A stretch of 64,000 nt of DNA from Maratus speciosus (taxonomy: Eukaryota > Arthropoda > Arachnida > Araneae > Salticidae): NCBI GenBank assembly GCA_963932465.1, contig OZ010788.1:201068559-201132558 (forward strand), written 5' to 3'. Shown here piece by piece: positions 1 through 10,850 of the stretch. The position numbers and the translations under genes are program-made. Each line of letters opens with the position of its first letter. The stretch's first letter is position 1. The notes beneath the pieces were generated by a model, which was not told where the DNA came from, did not search any database, and worked only from the letters and a program-made list of their open reading frames with translations.

Positions 1-326
1 TACAGTAACAAAATTTTATAGCTTATTAAAGTGAAATATGATTAAGATATACATTTTAACGTCTGAATTAAAATATTTAAACTAATTAAAACTTCACATT
101 AAAATTATTATTAATAAAATAATTCATCATTTGTTTCCAGCTGATATTCCATAGTGAAGTTAAAACTTCATAAATCCATAAATAAAATAACAAAATATAA
201 ATAAAACACAAATTTAAGACAGGTAATCCAACCACGTTTAAACCAATGAAAATATCAGAATAAAAAAAGGCTAGCGATTGTTGGCGATTTCTTGGACTGT
301 TAAATCCTGGCATGAGACCAATACGA
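1..326. other. AT-rich intergenic DNA, no feature
   Basis: This stretch is AT-rich with no codon-like or repeat structure that I can support. The only long open frame, on the minus strand at 86-313, has no recognisable motif and looks like chance. Confidence 0.6.
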
Positions 327-1262
327 AACTAGTCGGATGTGGCAATCCCAAACTCTCTTCTATCTCGTACATGTTAATACTTCCTGAAAAAAGCAGCATA
401 TCAGCGACACCGGTTAGGTGATTTACACCAAAATCTAGTCATCAACAACTTATGTCAACTTCCAATTGAATCTGAAGTTTCCGTGCAAGTTTCCGTGAAG
501 TTTCCGGTTCCGAAAAAATCCGTGCATTAGTTTTTGAGATAGAGTTATTGCGGAAATCTTAAAAGATCTGCATAGTAACGCCACCTATTGGGCGATTTAC
601 ACAAAAAACTAATTAGAACCAATTTATACCAGGGGATAACTGAATCTGAAGCTTGATGAAAATTCACGCATTAGTTCTTCAAATGCAGCTATTGTGAAAA
701 TTGTGAAAAAATGTAACATAGCAGCTCCACCTGTTGAGCGATTTACACAACAAAAACTAAAAATCACTCATTTATATCAGGGACTAACTTAATCTGAAGT
801 TTGATGAAAATTTGTGCATTAGTTCTTGAGATAGAACTATTGCGATAATCATGAATAATGCAACATAAGGGCTAACTTAATCTGAAATTTTGTGAAAATC
901 TGTTCGTTATTTCTTGAGATATAGCGATTGCGGAAATCATGAAAAATGCAGAACAGTAGAGCCACCTGTTTGCGATTTACACTCAAAAGTAATCAGCACC
1001 AGCTTATATCAAGGTCTAACTGAATCCAAAGTTTTGTGAAACTCCGTTCATTAGTTCTTGAGATAGAGCGCCCACAAACTTTTTGTCACATACAAACTCA
1101 CAGAGTGACAGAATAACAGACAGACTCACAGTCAGACATTTTCTAAAAACCATTAAATCGTGTTCAGGATCTTCTAAAACATATAAATCCATCGAAAACC
1201 GGAAGTCGAAAATTTTCACGAATCCAATACTTTCTTCTTGTAAAAATAGAAGAAAGTGATTA
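327..1262 (+). mobile_element. Helentron-like non-autonomous element, copy A
   Basis: The element starts AACTAGTCGGATGTGG and has a subterminal ACTCTCTTCTATC at 352-364. It ends in a hairpin at 1229-1257 (ACTTTCTTCT paired with AGAAGAAAGT). The 5' subterminal motif is the inverted complement of the hairpin's right arm. Inside are a short tandem array, a CAGACAGACT-type tract near 1120-1140, and a conserved tail (GTAAATCC-like, then GTCGAAAA). Three more copies with the same ends lie at 11893-19193. A 5' subterminal repeat complementary to a 3' hairpin, plus internal satellite and microsatellite, is the plan of Helentron-associated (DINE-1/HINE-type) rolling-circle elements. It has no coding capacity. 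The Helentron class is inference; the repeat family is direct observation. Confidence 0.7.
419..1060 (+). repeat. Internal tandem repeat of Helentron-like copy A, unit about 146 bp
   Basis: Diverged units start with GATTTACAC near 421, 593, 740 and 974 and contain TTATATCAGGG, AATCTGAAGTTT and GCATTAGTTCTTGAGATAGA. The unit differs from the ~150-bp satellite inside the 11.9-19.2 kb copies, so related ends enclose unrelated satellites. Confidence 0.7.
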
Positions 1263-1740
1263 TCGCTTTTAATAAATTTCAAAATTTTATTTTAATACAT
1301 AATTGCTATTTTTCATATAAAAATATTTGCTGGTATTGTTAGTGAAAAATCTAAATATATATATATTAAATGTAAAATATCTATTAGAGTTCTCAACTAA
1401 AAAAGATATATATATGGTTTTCACCTATATTTTGTAACCCGGGGAGTCCGTGGTAGAACACTTTGTATTATTAAAAGACAAGAAATAGAAATTTTAGAAA
1501 GAATGGTGAAAGTCATTGGTGATAGTCACAAAAAAGAGGAAAGCGAAAAAAAGTGTGTTTTATTTTGTCGTTAAAGTTGTTATAAATATTAAAGTATTTT
1601 AAATGAGAAAATATATAATATATTTGTTATGTAGTGTCTTAAAAATCTAAACGTATATTAACAACGTTTAATTTATAAAATTTTCCATAAAAAGAAATTA
1701 AATAATTAATTTATATAATTTGTGAAATTTTGTAAGTGAA
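1263..1740. other. AT-rich intergenic DNA, no feature
   Basis: No gene, terminal repeat or tandem structure is supported here. A short GC patch (CCCGGGGAGTCC, about 1439-1450) stands out but is unexplained. Confidence 0.5.
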
Positions 1741-1960
1741 AATCTATTACTCCTGGAAGATAATATATCGGTTATATCTCTCTTTATTTAAGCACTGTTA
1801 ATAAAGAACGATTGAGAAAGTCATAAATGATGTAAAATAACTCTGTAATCAATATGGAACAAAAAGGTTTATGAAAAGCCCACTGATTATGCCTGCACAA
1901 CATGTTTTCTTTCAATAAGTGTAGCTACGTATGGCATTATTTCTTATAGATAAACATTTC
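1741..1960 (+). repeat. Diverged unit of the ~280-bp satellite
   Basis: Segments match the main array in order: TTACTCCT, then AACAAAAAGGTTTATGAAAA, TGCCTGCACAACATG and GTGTAGCTACGTA. Indels are many, so this is probably the oldest edge of the array. Confidence 0.55.
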
Positions 1961-2585
1961 TTTATCTACCGTAGAGGGTGGGGGTTACTAAGGAAGCAGT
2001 TTTGTACTTTCCATTTAAATCTTTATGCTCCGACAGGACTTTTAAGTCCCATTAAAGAAAATTCGATATAAAATTTACTTAATTCGACTACTGAAAAAAG
2101 TATATGATAATTTTCATACAAAATACTTTGCTGGATCGCATTCAGTAAGCACATCAAAACAGTCGAAATTCAATATTTTTAATGTGGTTATTTTTTCAAC
2201 CATTTACATGGATTTAACTATTGAAAAATGTTTTCCGAAATTTGCAACTCAAAGCTCTTCTCAACTGCAGATAGGATCACAATTCATTTATTTGTGGTCC
2301 TGTAAGAACTGTGAGGTTTTAATAACAGCATTTTTCGTTAATTAATCTAATTATTCTTGTAAATAATTTACAAAAATAAACTACTAACTACCGATTTATT
2401 AAATCCGTTCTATTTAAAAATCTATCTAAAACTCAAGTTGTTATTATATAAGTTGTTTTGGATATCTTCTGACATTAATGAAGATAATTACTGAAGAGGA
2501 GCAAATTTTTGCTTTATAATTCGTGACATAAAGGGTTAAAGCACATAAGACTTTTGAGAATTTATTTTACGCGATATCCTCCTCT
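1961..2585. other. AT-rich intergenic DNA, no feature
   Basis: No coding or repeat structure is supported between the diverged satellite unit and the main array. Confidence 0.45.
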
Positions 2586-4160
2586 ATTTTCTTCTATCTC
2601 TTTTCACTTATACGTCGATCAATAAGGTTCTCCGAGAGACCTATGAACTATGCTTTACTCTATTATCTTCTATGCTCAACAAAAGCGACTTTGAAAATCC
2701 CTCTTATTGTGCCTGTAAAACATGTTTTCCCACGACTAGAGTAGCTACGTAGGGACGCGATTTCGAATCTTACCTTTTACGCAATCGCGATGTTTTGGGA
2801 ATTGGTTCAACGCAAAATTAAGTGCTCTATTTTCAGCAAACTCTATTACTCCTTGAATAAAAATTTGTATTACAATTCTTTTCACTTATGCGTCTCTCGT
2901 TAAAGTCCTTTGACAGACATATAAATTATGTTTTACTGTATTATTTTCTATGCGCAACAAAAACTCTATGAAAGGCCTTCTTATTTTACCTGTAAAACAA
3001 GTTTTTCCACAATTAGCGTAGCAAGGTAGGGAAGCAGTTTCGGATCTTACCCTTTACGCATTCGCGATGATTTGGGAATTGGTTTAACGCAATATTAAGT
3101 GCTCTAATTTCTGCAAACTCTATTACGCCTTCAAATAAAAATTTTGATTACAATTCTTTTCATTTATACGTCGCTCTTTAAAATCCCCTGACAGACATAT
3201 ACATGTTTATATATATGTTTTACTCTATTATTTTCTATACTCAACAAAAAGTCTTTGAAAATCCCTCTTATTGTGCCTGTAAAACATGTTTTCCCACAGT
3301 TAGCGTAGCTACGTAGAGACGCAATTTCGGGTATTACCTTTTACGCATTCACTATGTTTTGGGAATTGGTTCAACGCAAAATTAAGTGCTCTATTTTCTG
3401 CAAACTCTATTACACCTTGAATAAAAATTTGTATTACAATTCTTTTCACTTATGCGTCTCTCGTTAAAGTTCTTTGACAGACATATAAATTATGTTTTAC
3501 TATATTATTTTCTATGCGCAGCAAAAACTCTATGAGAGGCCTTCTTATTTTGCCTGTAAAACAAGTTTTTCCACAATTAGTGTAGCAACATAGGGAAGCG
3601 GTTTCGGATATTACTTTTTGCGCATTCATGACGTTTTGGGAATTGGTTCAACGCAATATTAAGTGCTCTATTGTCTACAAACTCCATTACTTCTTGAAAT
3701 AAAAAATCTTATAAAAATTCTTTTCACTTATATGTCGCTAATTAAAGTCTCCTGGTAGACGTAAGAATTATGTCTTTCTCGATTATTTTCTATGCGCAAG
3801 AAAAAAAAAAAAAAAAAAAAATCTTTGAAAATGCAACTTATTGTGTCTATAAAATATGTTTTCCCACAATTGGTGTAGTAACGTAGAGAAGCGGTTTCTG
3901 ATCTTACCTTTTACGAATTCACGATGTTTTTAGAATTGATTCAGTGCAATATTAAGTGCTCTATTTTCTTCAAACTCTTTTATGCCTTGAAATAAAAATT
4001 TTGATTAAAATTCTTTTCACTTATACGTCGCTCATTAAAGTCCCCTGAGAGACGTATAAATTATGTTTTACTCTATTATTTTCTATGTGCAACAAAAACT
4101 CTTTGAAAGTCCCTCTTATTGTGCCTGTAAAATATGTTTTCCCACAATTAGCGTAGCAAC

Positions 4161-4405
4161 CAGTAGCGTGGCGTCCGGTCATCGCTGGATGCGGCGATGA
4201 CCAAGCAATATTTTAAAACTCTTAATAAGCTTTTAAAACTCTACGATCCAGATTTAGCAGAACATTTGGAGTTCATGTATAAGTGAAGGTAAGATTTAAA
4301 GTTTCTTTTTTGAACATTCAACCATTGAATTTTAGAGTTAATAATTTTTCACCACAAACTTAAATAATTGCGATGACCACCGAAAATTTTCACGCCACGC
4401 CACTG
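4161..4405. mobile_element. hAT-type MITE with 8-bp target duplication
   Basis: This 245-bp insertion begins CAGTAGCGTGGCGT and ends ACGCCACGCCACTG, giving 14-bp inverted termini with one mismatch. It is flanked on both sides by the identical octamer GTAGCAAC (4153-4160 and 4406-4413), which belongs to the surrounding satellite unit. Eight-base duplications and CAG...CTG ends are typical of hAT. It has no coding capacity. Uninterrupted satellite units give the empty site, which makes the boundaries very secure. Confidence 0.93.
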
Positions 4406-5032
4406 GTAGCAACATAGGGAAGTGATTTCGGATCTTACCTTTTACGAATTCATGATGTTTTGGGAATTGGTTCAACGCAATTTTAAGAGCTCTATTTTTT
4501 CCAAACTCTATTACCCCTTAAAATACAAATTTTTATCACAATTCTTTTCACTTGTACGTCACTAATTAAAGCTTCCTGAGAGACGCATAAATTGCATTTT
4601 ACTGTATTATTTTCTATGCGCTAAATACGTCTGGAATTCTGTCTTATTGTGCCTGTAAAACATGTTTTCTCACAACTAGAGTAGCAATGTAGGGAAGCGA
4701 TTTCGGATCTTACCTTTTACGCATTCACGATGTTTTGGGAATTGGTTCAACGCAATATTAAATGCTTTGTTTTTTGCAAAGGCTATTACTCCTTGAAATT
4801 AAAACTTTGGTTCTTTTCATTTAAACATCGTTCATTAAAGTCTCTTGACAGACGTACAAATTATGTTTTACTCTATTATCTTCTATGCGCAAAAAAAGTC
4901 TTTGAAAATCCGTCTTATCGTGCCTGTAAAACATGTTTTCTCACAACTAGAGTAGAAACGTAGGGAAGCGGTTTCGGATCTTACCTTTTACGCATTCACG
5001 ATGTTTTGGGAATTGGTTCCATGCAATATTAA

Positions 5033-5541
5033 CACTTAAATGCATCGTGTAGCATATCTACAACATGTAAAAAAAATGTATTTTTATAACATCTAGTGAA
5101 GTTTCGTTCAACTAATCTATGTTTCATATCTGCTATATTATGTTTTCAGAAGGATCATTACACATTTCCTCCAATCGATGGCAGTTAGGCTGATTTAGTC
5201 AATTTGGCGGGAAGTAACAAAGGATTTCAGATATTCAGAATTCGCTTATGTGTTGCATAGATTAATTTGTACTTTGAGTTCAGAAATTATACTTATAAAA
5301 ACAATTACTATTGTTTCACTATTTTATTTGTATCATTAATTTTTACTTCTGCTGCAGATGTGCAACATAAGACGAAAGTTGACGTTTTGTTCGAAAAATA
5401 TATCTCTGTTTTTTTTTGTTGTTTTTTTGGGTTTTTTTTTTTTTGGGGGGGGGGGGGGTCATTTTTTTTCTGTGTTATAAACCTTTCTTAAAATCATATA
5501 TAATTTTTTCTAAACAAAATAAAACATCACGCATTTAAGGG
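5033..5541. mobile_element. TTAA-flanked (piggyBac-type) non-autonomous element
   Basis: The element begins CACTTAAATGC and its right end reads as CCCTTAAATGC on the other strand. It is flanked by TTAA at 5029-5032 and 5542-5545, and the satellite reads through the empty site (ATATTAA then GTACTCTA). TTAA duplication with a CCC start is the piggyBac pattern. It contains a T-rich/G-rich run near 5408-5460. The interrupted element at 27482-29322 shares its right-end sequence in inverse orientation, so this is a real family. No transposase is present. Confidence 0.88.
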
Positions 5542-5805
5542 TTAAGTACTCTATTTTTCCTTGCCGACTCTATTACTCTTTATCCCTTTGCGGTCCAACG
5601 TCGAGTCTGACTCAACATCATCTTTCTTTGGAAAATTTGTTTTTTGGAAAGTAATAAAGAAAAGTAATATTTGCCTTATATAATTAGAGCATTTTAGAAA
5701 TTATGTAATTGAAGGTAACTTTTTTTAAAATGTGGTATCAACCGAATAAAATTTATTTAAGAGACGCCGAACAGTGGGGCAAAATCCCGAAAAGCAGGCC
5801 AAAAT

Positions 5806-6045
5806 ATGAAAATGTTTTTCAAATTGCACGAAACTTCGTAAACGGGTGTTTTTCAGGATGCTGATTCCGATTCTAAAGTTAAAATTCCAAAAAAACAAAA
5901 TGGCGGATCCAATATGGCGAATCCAATATGGCGGACTAAAAATTAAAATGCTTTGAAAGTTACTCAATTTCTATGAAATTTCGTATACAGGTGCGTTTGA
6001 GGATGCTAAGTACGATTCAAAAGTTAAAATTTAAAAAATGGCGTA
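5806..6045 (+). repeat. Short tandem pair inside the Transib
   Basis: Two units about 140 bp apart share AATTGCACGAAACTTCGTA-like and GTTTTTCAGGATGCT/GTTTGAGGATGCT wording followed by AAAGTTAAAATT and ATGGCG. They sit in the 3' non-coding part of the Transib. Confidence 0.5.
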
Positions 6046-6353
6046 TTAATTCTAAAAATATTTAGATTTAAATAAATTGTGAAGTTTCGAGACTAAACGT
6101 TACAAAGAATGTTCAAGGAACTAAGATATGTTTAATCGAAATTACACGTTGAATCTTTTTTTATGAAACACAATTAAGTACATTAATGGAAAGTAAAATG
6201 TTAAAAGGTTTAATTTTTATATTATTAAAATAAAACGAAAGGATATTCTGAAATTCGTCTTCTGAATCATCTGTAGTATAATAAGTAGACTCTTCAGAAT
6301 AAGAGTTGTCGAAATATTTTACAGCACTTGTTATGTCTCTAAGGACAAGGATC

Positions 6354-7563
6354 TTAATTTCTTTTACGGTAATTTATGTAATCTTTAAATGATGGGATCT
6401 GATGACATTTAAATCCGATAAAAGCCCCATCTTCCATTGTTTTCGTCTTACTGCATTTTAGCGAGAAATCTTCTTGGTACCATTTGATCAATTTGTTGCA
6501 CGATTCTTGAGAGTCTTCCGACATTTTTCCAATTGGTAATATTGAGGAAGCTATTATTTCTTTGCCATGAATAAGTATTCTGGGCACTGAAGTTGGCATA
6601 TAGAACTAGGAATACAATTCAACGAATTTACAATCTGTTTGTGAGCAATAATCCACGAAATTGATCAAATGAATGTTAAGAAATCACTTTTAATATGACG
6701 TGGAATCGTTTTACCAAATCTTCGTCTACTCTCTTTATGAAAGCAGAAATAGTTGCGTTATCAAAGAATCGACGAGCTGTACTGTCATCATTTGTGCTTC
6801 CAAATCCGGCTTTTGGCTTATCGACGAGAACTCCTAATTGTAAACGAAATCCTTTTTGTAAATTTTGTTTTGCAATTTATTTTTTTTTCTTTTCGTCAGG
6901 AGTGCGCGCTTGCCATTCCTTTATATCCCGTTTGTATGCCAAATTCAAGCTACACTCAAAACATCTTATATAGTAACGTAACGTGTGGTCATCCCGAATC
7001 GTAAATCACCTTCATTCACTTATAGTTTGAGAATGTCATCAAGGTTATTAAACTGTCTTGAAGTTGCCTGACATATTTACCAACGTTAAGTTGACAAATT
7101 ACTAGTAAAGGCATTAAAATTTTTTCAATCAATTATCCTTAAATCTAGTTTCTAATTAACGCCTACTTATTTTCTATCAATGATTGCTTTAAAAGGAATA
7201 AGTTTACTCTCCTGATCTGCAACATAATCTATTTCACTGACAGTAGCTTCCGCATTTTCGAGAAAAATTTGATTCTGATGGACCTAAAAAAATCTAGGAG
7301 ATGGAGGTCTCGAATTTTTCCAGATAACGATTTCTGAATTATTCGCAACACTTAAAAGTTCTAGTGGCACTAGAGAAGTGAAAAAGGTATTTGAACCTGC
7401 TTTCTATCATCATCATCGCTAAATTTTTGTTTAAAGATACTTTAACCATAGATGTGCCATCACATCCCCACTTGCAAATCAATTTCAGACTGCTAATGTT
7501 CTCGGAAGTCAGAATTTCCGTTTTCATTAATAAAACACGTTTAGCAGTATGATCTAGCAAAGA
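6354..7563 (-). pseudogene. Transib/RAG1-like transposase remnant
   Basis: Decayed transposase, read on the minus strand in several frames. 7339-7563 contains LKLICKWGCDGTS, where CDG corresponds to the first catalytic aspartate of the RAG1-type DDE nuclease. About 7170-7300 gives AEATVSEIDYVADQESKLIP, a weaker match to the following segment. About 6672-6870 gives GVLVDKPKAGFGSTNDDSTA then RRFFDN and VKRFHVIL. 6354-6599 gives PRILIHGKEIIASSILPIGK, then SEDSQESCNK, where the E of QESCNK matches the catalytic glutamate of the family. The order is right, but stops and frameshifts separate the parts and the N-terminal part is not recognisable (7565-8360 is open only by chance). Family assignment is from memory of conserved motifs. 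Confidence 0.8.
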
Positions 7564-8445
7564 TTAAAATTAAAAAGATATTTATTCTAATTACTTTAGA
7601 ATAAGCAGAATTATTAGCTATAAAGATAAGATAACGTATTTCTATCGGATCGATGATAGATAATTATTTTATTTATTTATTTATTTATTTGTTTACTAAT
7701 ATTGCTTATGAAATTCTTTTATGCTTATGCTTATAATACTTATTTGTAATATAATACATAACAATCTATCACAAAATTGATTAATCTGAAAATTTCAAAA
7801 ATGTTTGCCAGCTCAATTACTCTGACAAGTAATAAATTCCAGAGTTTTGAAGCGACTAAAAAAGTGACATTTTTACTTGTGGTTACAAAAACCTGCACAG
7901 AATGCAGAATGGCAGTTTATGGCAGCTGGTTTTTCACTATACATTAGATAATAGTTCAGGCTACTATTTCCATTATAAGTCGTTTCGGAACACTGTGGAA
8001 CTTTTAAACTTTTTGATGTTTAAAAACAAAAAAAAATAAGATATTTTTTCAAAATTTTTATCAAAAATAATCATGAAATTATTAATTTTTATGTGCTTAA
8101 TAAAAATTTTTGTAACACCCGCAAATAATTTACACTCTATCATCGTGTGAATCCTGTTTAAAGCATTAAAATCGGATGATATGGGAAAATGTAGCACGTG
8201 TTTAGAAGAACCATTATTTTGCTCTTTTTGTTCACCTGAGATGATGATCCTCCAAGCGTCACTTTTGAAATGATACAGGTTGTCAAGCCAAAACAAAAAC
8301 CTTTTTATAAATGTAGATTCCGACCCTCCAAACATTATTCTAGCCATCTGTATAGTCAAAATTCCCTAAATAGTAACTTTATTTTTCGACTTTTGGCCAG
8401 CTTTTCGGGATTTTGCCCCCCTGTGCACCGGTCCGGAAAGGATTT

Positions 8446-8535
8446 AATAGTTGGGAGACGTATAAACAATGCTTTACTCTATTATCTCTATGCTTTAAAA
8501 ATCCCTCTTAATTTTTCTGTAAAATGCTGCAAGAT
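8446..8535 (+). repeat. Remnant of the ~280-bp satellite
   Basis: GGGAGACGTATAAACAATG, TTTACTCTATTAT and AAAAATCCCTCTTA match the array left of the insertions, showing that the TTAA/Transib complex landed in the satellite. Confidence 0.75.
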
Positions 8536-8820
8536 ACGCTAGTCAACCCTCGTTCAGATTCTAAAAATACGCTAATTTGATCTGTTTTAAAAAGATTACA
8601 GAAGATTGAATTATAATTTAAAAACCAGTGGCGATCTCCCTTTAAACAGGTTTCGATTCATTTTCCTATGATTGTGAAATTTTAAGACGTCCAATGGCTG
8701 TTTTCGTGTTTGATTCAACAAGATCAGTTAAGTGGTTGAAAATAAGCTATCATAAAATGAATTAAGTAAACAGAGTATTTGCCTCCTGGTATTTTTTTTT
8801 ACAATTATATAAAAAGATTG
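8536..8820 (+). repeat. Dispersed repeat, copy 1 (copy 2 at 21895-22200)
   Basis: Shared blocks in order are CCCTCGTTCAGATTCTAAAA, ACGCTAATTTGATCTG, AGAAGATTGAATTATA, TTAAACAGGTTTCGATTCA, AAGACGTCCAATGGCTG, GATCAGTTAA and AATGAATTAAGTAAACAGAG. No terminal repeat or target duplication was seen. Confidence 0.75.
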
Positions 8821-8929
8821 TTTTAAATAAAACATTTTAAATGTATCTTTTTAAATCACAGATAGTTTTCACCAAAGTTTCCTATCTCATTTCAACATTC
8901 ATATGAAAATATTTTTGTTTTTAGAAAGG

Positions 8930-9360
8930 AATAATTTATTATTCATATTTATTATTAATTATTTAGGAAAATTATTATTATTTGCGTTGTCTTAGAATTG
9001 GCAACATAGTTAAAAATATAATATCGAAATATAAAATAAATAACTCGCATAAGAATATTTTTAATTTTTAACTGTATGTCAATATTATTATTTTGCCATT
9101 TTAAATATGACGTAATTTCTAAGATTTACTGCTTTTAACGCATATTAATGAATTTATCATTTTAAAGTTTTCTTTTTCTTTTGATTATTCACATAAAAAT
9201 ACTTTTGTTGTAGAAAGAAAATATTATTATTTGCGTTGCCTTAGAACTGGCAATAAACGTTTAAAAAATCCTTTCGAAATATGAAATAAATGTCTCGTAA
9301 ATATATTTTTTAATTTAAACTGTTTGGCAGTATTATTATTTGGCCATTGTAACTTAGACT
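8930..9360 (+). repeat. Direct tandem pair, spacing about 250 bp
   Basis: Two copies share ATTATTATTTGCGTTG, CTTAGAA(T/C)TGGCAA, TCGAAATATAAAATAAAT and ATTATTATTTTGCCATT. They are diverged and non-coding. Confidence 0.6.
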
Positions 9361-9409
9361 TAACTTCCCTCCCCCCCCAAAAAAAAAATATAAATCAAAA
9401 TTTATTTTT

Positions 9410-9812
9410 GAGGAAAAAAAAGAATTTTACGCGTTATCTTAGAAATTTCAAAATGCCTCCTGCGCTTTCCATATCAATGAAAATCCCCAATATTTTTTTA
9501 TAAAAGTTTGGTTTATATATATAAAAAATACTGTGCATCGAATTTTATATATTTGAATTTAAAGGTAAGAAAATTTCAAAATTTTTCATTTTTTTTTTAC
9601 CTTTATATTTAAGTATATAAAATTCGATGTACATTTTTATTCATATATATAAACCAAACTTTTACAAAAAAAAAAAAAAAAAAAAGAAAAAAAGAAAAAG
9701 GAAAAAAAAAGAAAAAAGAAAAGAAAAAAATATTGGGATTTTTATTGATACGGAAAGCGTAGAGATTTTGAAAATTTCTAAGATAACGCGTAAAATTCCT
9801 TTTTTTTCTCAA
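9410..9812. repeat. Foldback (imperfect palindrome)
   Basis: The left arm (about 9410-9580) and right arm (about 9592-9812) are reverse complements through blocks such as ATTTTACGCGTTATCTTAGA, AAAAGTTTGGTTTATATATA and CATCGAATTTTATATA, with the centre near 9586. Poly-A interrupts the right arm near 9667-9730 and causes the spurious lysine-rich and phenylalanine-rich frames there. It may be a MITE whose ends I could not fix. Confidence 0.75.
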
Positions 9813-9935
9813 AAAAAAGAATTTTGTTTTGTGATAAATGCATGTTATAAACCCTTGAGTAATTAAAAAAATTCCATTTTTTGAAAAATTTTTAAAGATA
9901 TCAAATTTCCTTAAACTTTCTATAAATCTTCTTAA

Positions 9936-10134
9936 CCCATTAAAGACTGCCGTTGCGTTTACGCAACATTATATTTGTGATTTTTAAAGTTTTCTGATAC
10001 CAGTAAAAGAGAGAGGTAAAATTTGCCTTATTTAAGTATCACATTTCAGTGATTCATTATGTAAAAGTAAGTGTCTAACAAAAAGTGGTGTTAACAGAAT
10101 AAAATTCCTGTAAAACATACTGGTCCTTAATGGG
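9936..10134. mobile_element. TTAA-flanked short element
   Basis: TTAA at 9932-9935 and 10135-10138 flank a 199-bp segment with inverted ends CCCATTAAAGAC and CCCATTAAGGAC (minus strand). This is the same pattern as other CCC-starting TTAA elements here. A short palindrome, TGCGTTTACGCA, lies near the left end. Non-coding. Confidence 0.75.
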
Positions 10135-10135
10135 T

Positions 10136-10850
10136 TAATATTATCTACGACTTTTATATTGACAAGTTTTTGATAAGACCAACTCTTACCGAAAAAAAAA
10201 AAAAAAAAAAATGAAAAATGAAAAATGAAAAAAATAAGGGCGGGGAGGGGGGGGGGGTGGATTTGAGAAAGAAAACAATTCATAACTTCGTCAATTCACA
10301 AGATATGGGGCATTCTCACAATCTTTTGACTTTCAATAATAAAAATCTGGTGAAATTAAACTTGCTAAAATAACATTTTAATCTGATAGACGAATGCCTT
10401 AATGATTCAAAATAAAGAAAAAATGGTCAACAGCGAAAAATGTTTTATTTAACTGAGGTTTACGTTAAACTTACGAGTTTAATTTTCCTTACCATTTTAC
10501 CACTATAACTTTCTATTTTCTTCTAAATTTTTACTTATAATGAATTTGCATAGTACCCACAGGACATTCAAATAAGAAATAATAACAATGTAGTATTTTT
10601 AGTACAAAATTTTGGTATAACATTGTCTTAAAGGGGTGTTAAAGAAGGGACGGAAGGGGAAAAAAAGGGATGGTATAGGAAAAAAGGGATGGTATATTAT
10701 CGACATATTATCTACATATTATCTACATATTATCTACATATATCTGAATATTATCTACAACTTTGAAACTGACAAGTTTTTGATAGGATCAACTCTTACA
10801 AAAAAAAAATAAACAAAAAGAGGGGTTGACGAAAACATTATTGTATTAAG
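10136..10850 (+). repeat. Direct repeat pair flanking unique DNA
   Basis: TTGACAAGTTTTTGATAAG, CAACTCTTAC and following A- and G-rich runs at 10136-10260 recur at 10742-10850 (CTGACAAGTTTTTGATAGG). A weaker trace near 11280 shares TCTGATAAAATCAGCTCTTA. Four or five ATATTATCTACAT units lie at 10700-10745. Confidence 0.6.

Larger units (their letters stand above)
2590..5590 (+). repeat. Satellite array, unit about 280 bp
   Basis: The phrase GTTTTGGGAATTGGTTCAAC or a close variant recurs near 2791, 3069, 3357, 3632, 3924, 4454, 4730 and 5001, a spacing of about 275-290 bp where uninterrupted. Each unit also carries CTCTATTACTCCTTGA, TTCTTTTCACTTATACGTC, GAGACGTATAAATTATG, TGCCTGTAAAACATG and GTAGCAACGTAGGG. 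Copies differ at many sites, so the array is old. It is interrupted by a hAT MITE and by TTAA elements, and a remnant resumes at 8446-8535. Open frames such as 4730-4963 are chance readings. Confidence 0.9.
5770..8425 (-). mobile_element. Transib-type DNA transposon (degenerate)
   Basis: The termini are inverted repeats of about 36 bp sharing GGGGCAAAATCCCGAAAAGC, then GGCCAAAA. The outer heptamers are AACAGTG (left) and CACAGGG (right, minus strand), each one change from CACAGTG, the consensus of Transib ends and of V(D)J recombination signals. The 5-bp flanks are CGCCG (5765-5769) and CACCG (8426-8430), a near-perfect GC-rich pentamer duplication as Transib makes. A RAG1-like transposase remnant lies between the ends on the minus strand. 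Length is 2.66 kb. Both termini and coding remnant agree, so the call is strong; the element is inactive because the gene is shattered. Confidence 0.87.
5581..8444. mobile_element. Older CCCTTT-type element interrupted by a Transib
   Basis: The left end at 5581 reads CCCTTTGCGGTCC after TTTAT; the right end, read on the minus strand from about 8446, is TTAAATCCTTTCCGGACC. These match as imperfect inverted ends of a TTAA-type element, split by the Transib at 5770-8425. Internal ATTTGCCTTAT wording recurs in the TTAA elements at 9936 and 40500. The left TTAA is degraded to TTAT, so the outer boundary is less certain than the Transib's. Confidence 0.5.

Noticed and set aside
2590..5590. CRISPR array or regular spacer array
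   Set aside because: The repeat is a continuous ~280-bp satellite without spacers, in a eukaryotic context.
6695..7004. Plus-strand frames of 83-92 codons
   Set aside because: Antisense shadow of the Transib transposase remnant.
7973..8359. 128-codon minus-strand frame as Transib N-terminus
   Set aside because: Position fits, but I could not recognise any conserved block, so it is not included in the transposase remnant.
9609..9866. Lysine-rich and phenylalanine-rich frames on opposite strands
   Set aside because: Poly-A interruption in a foldback arm.
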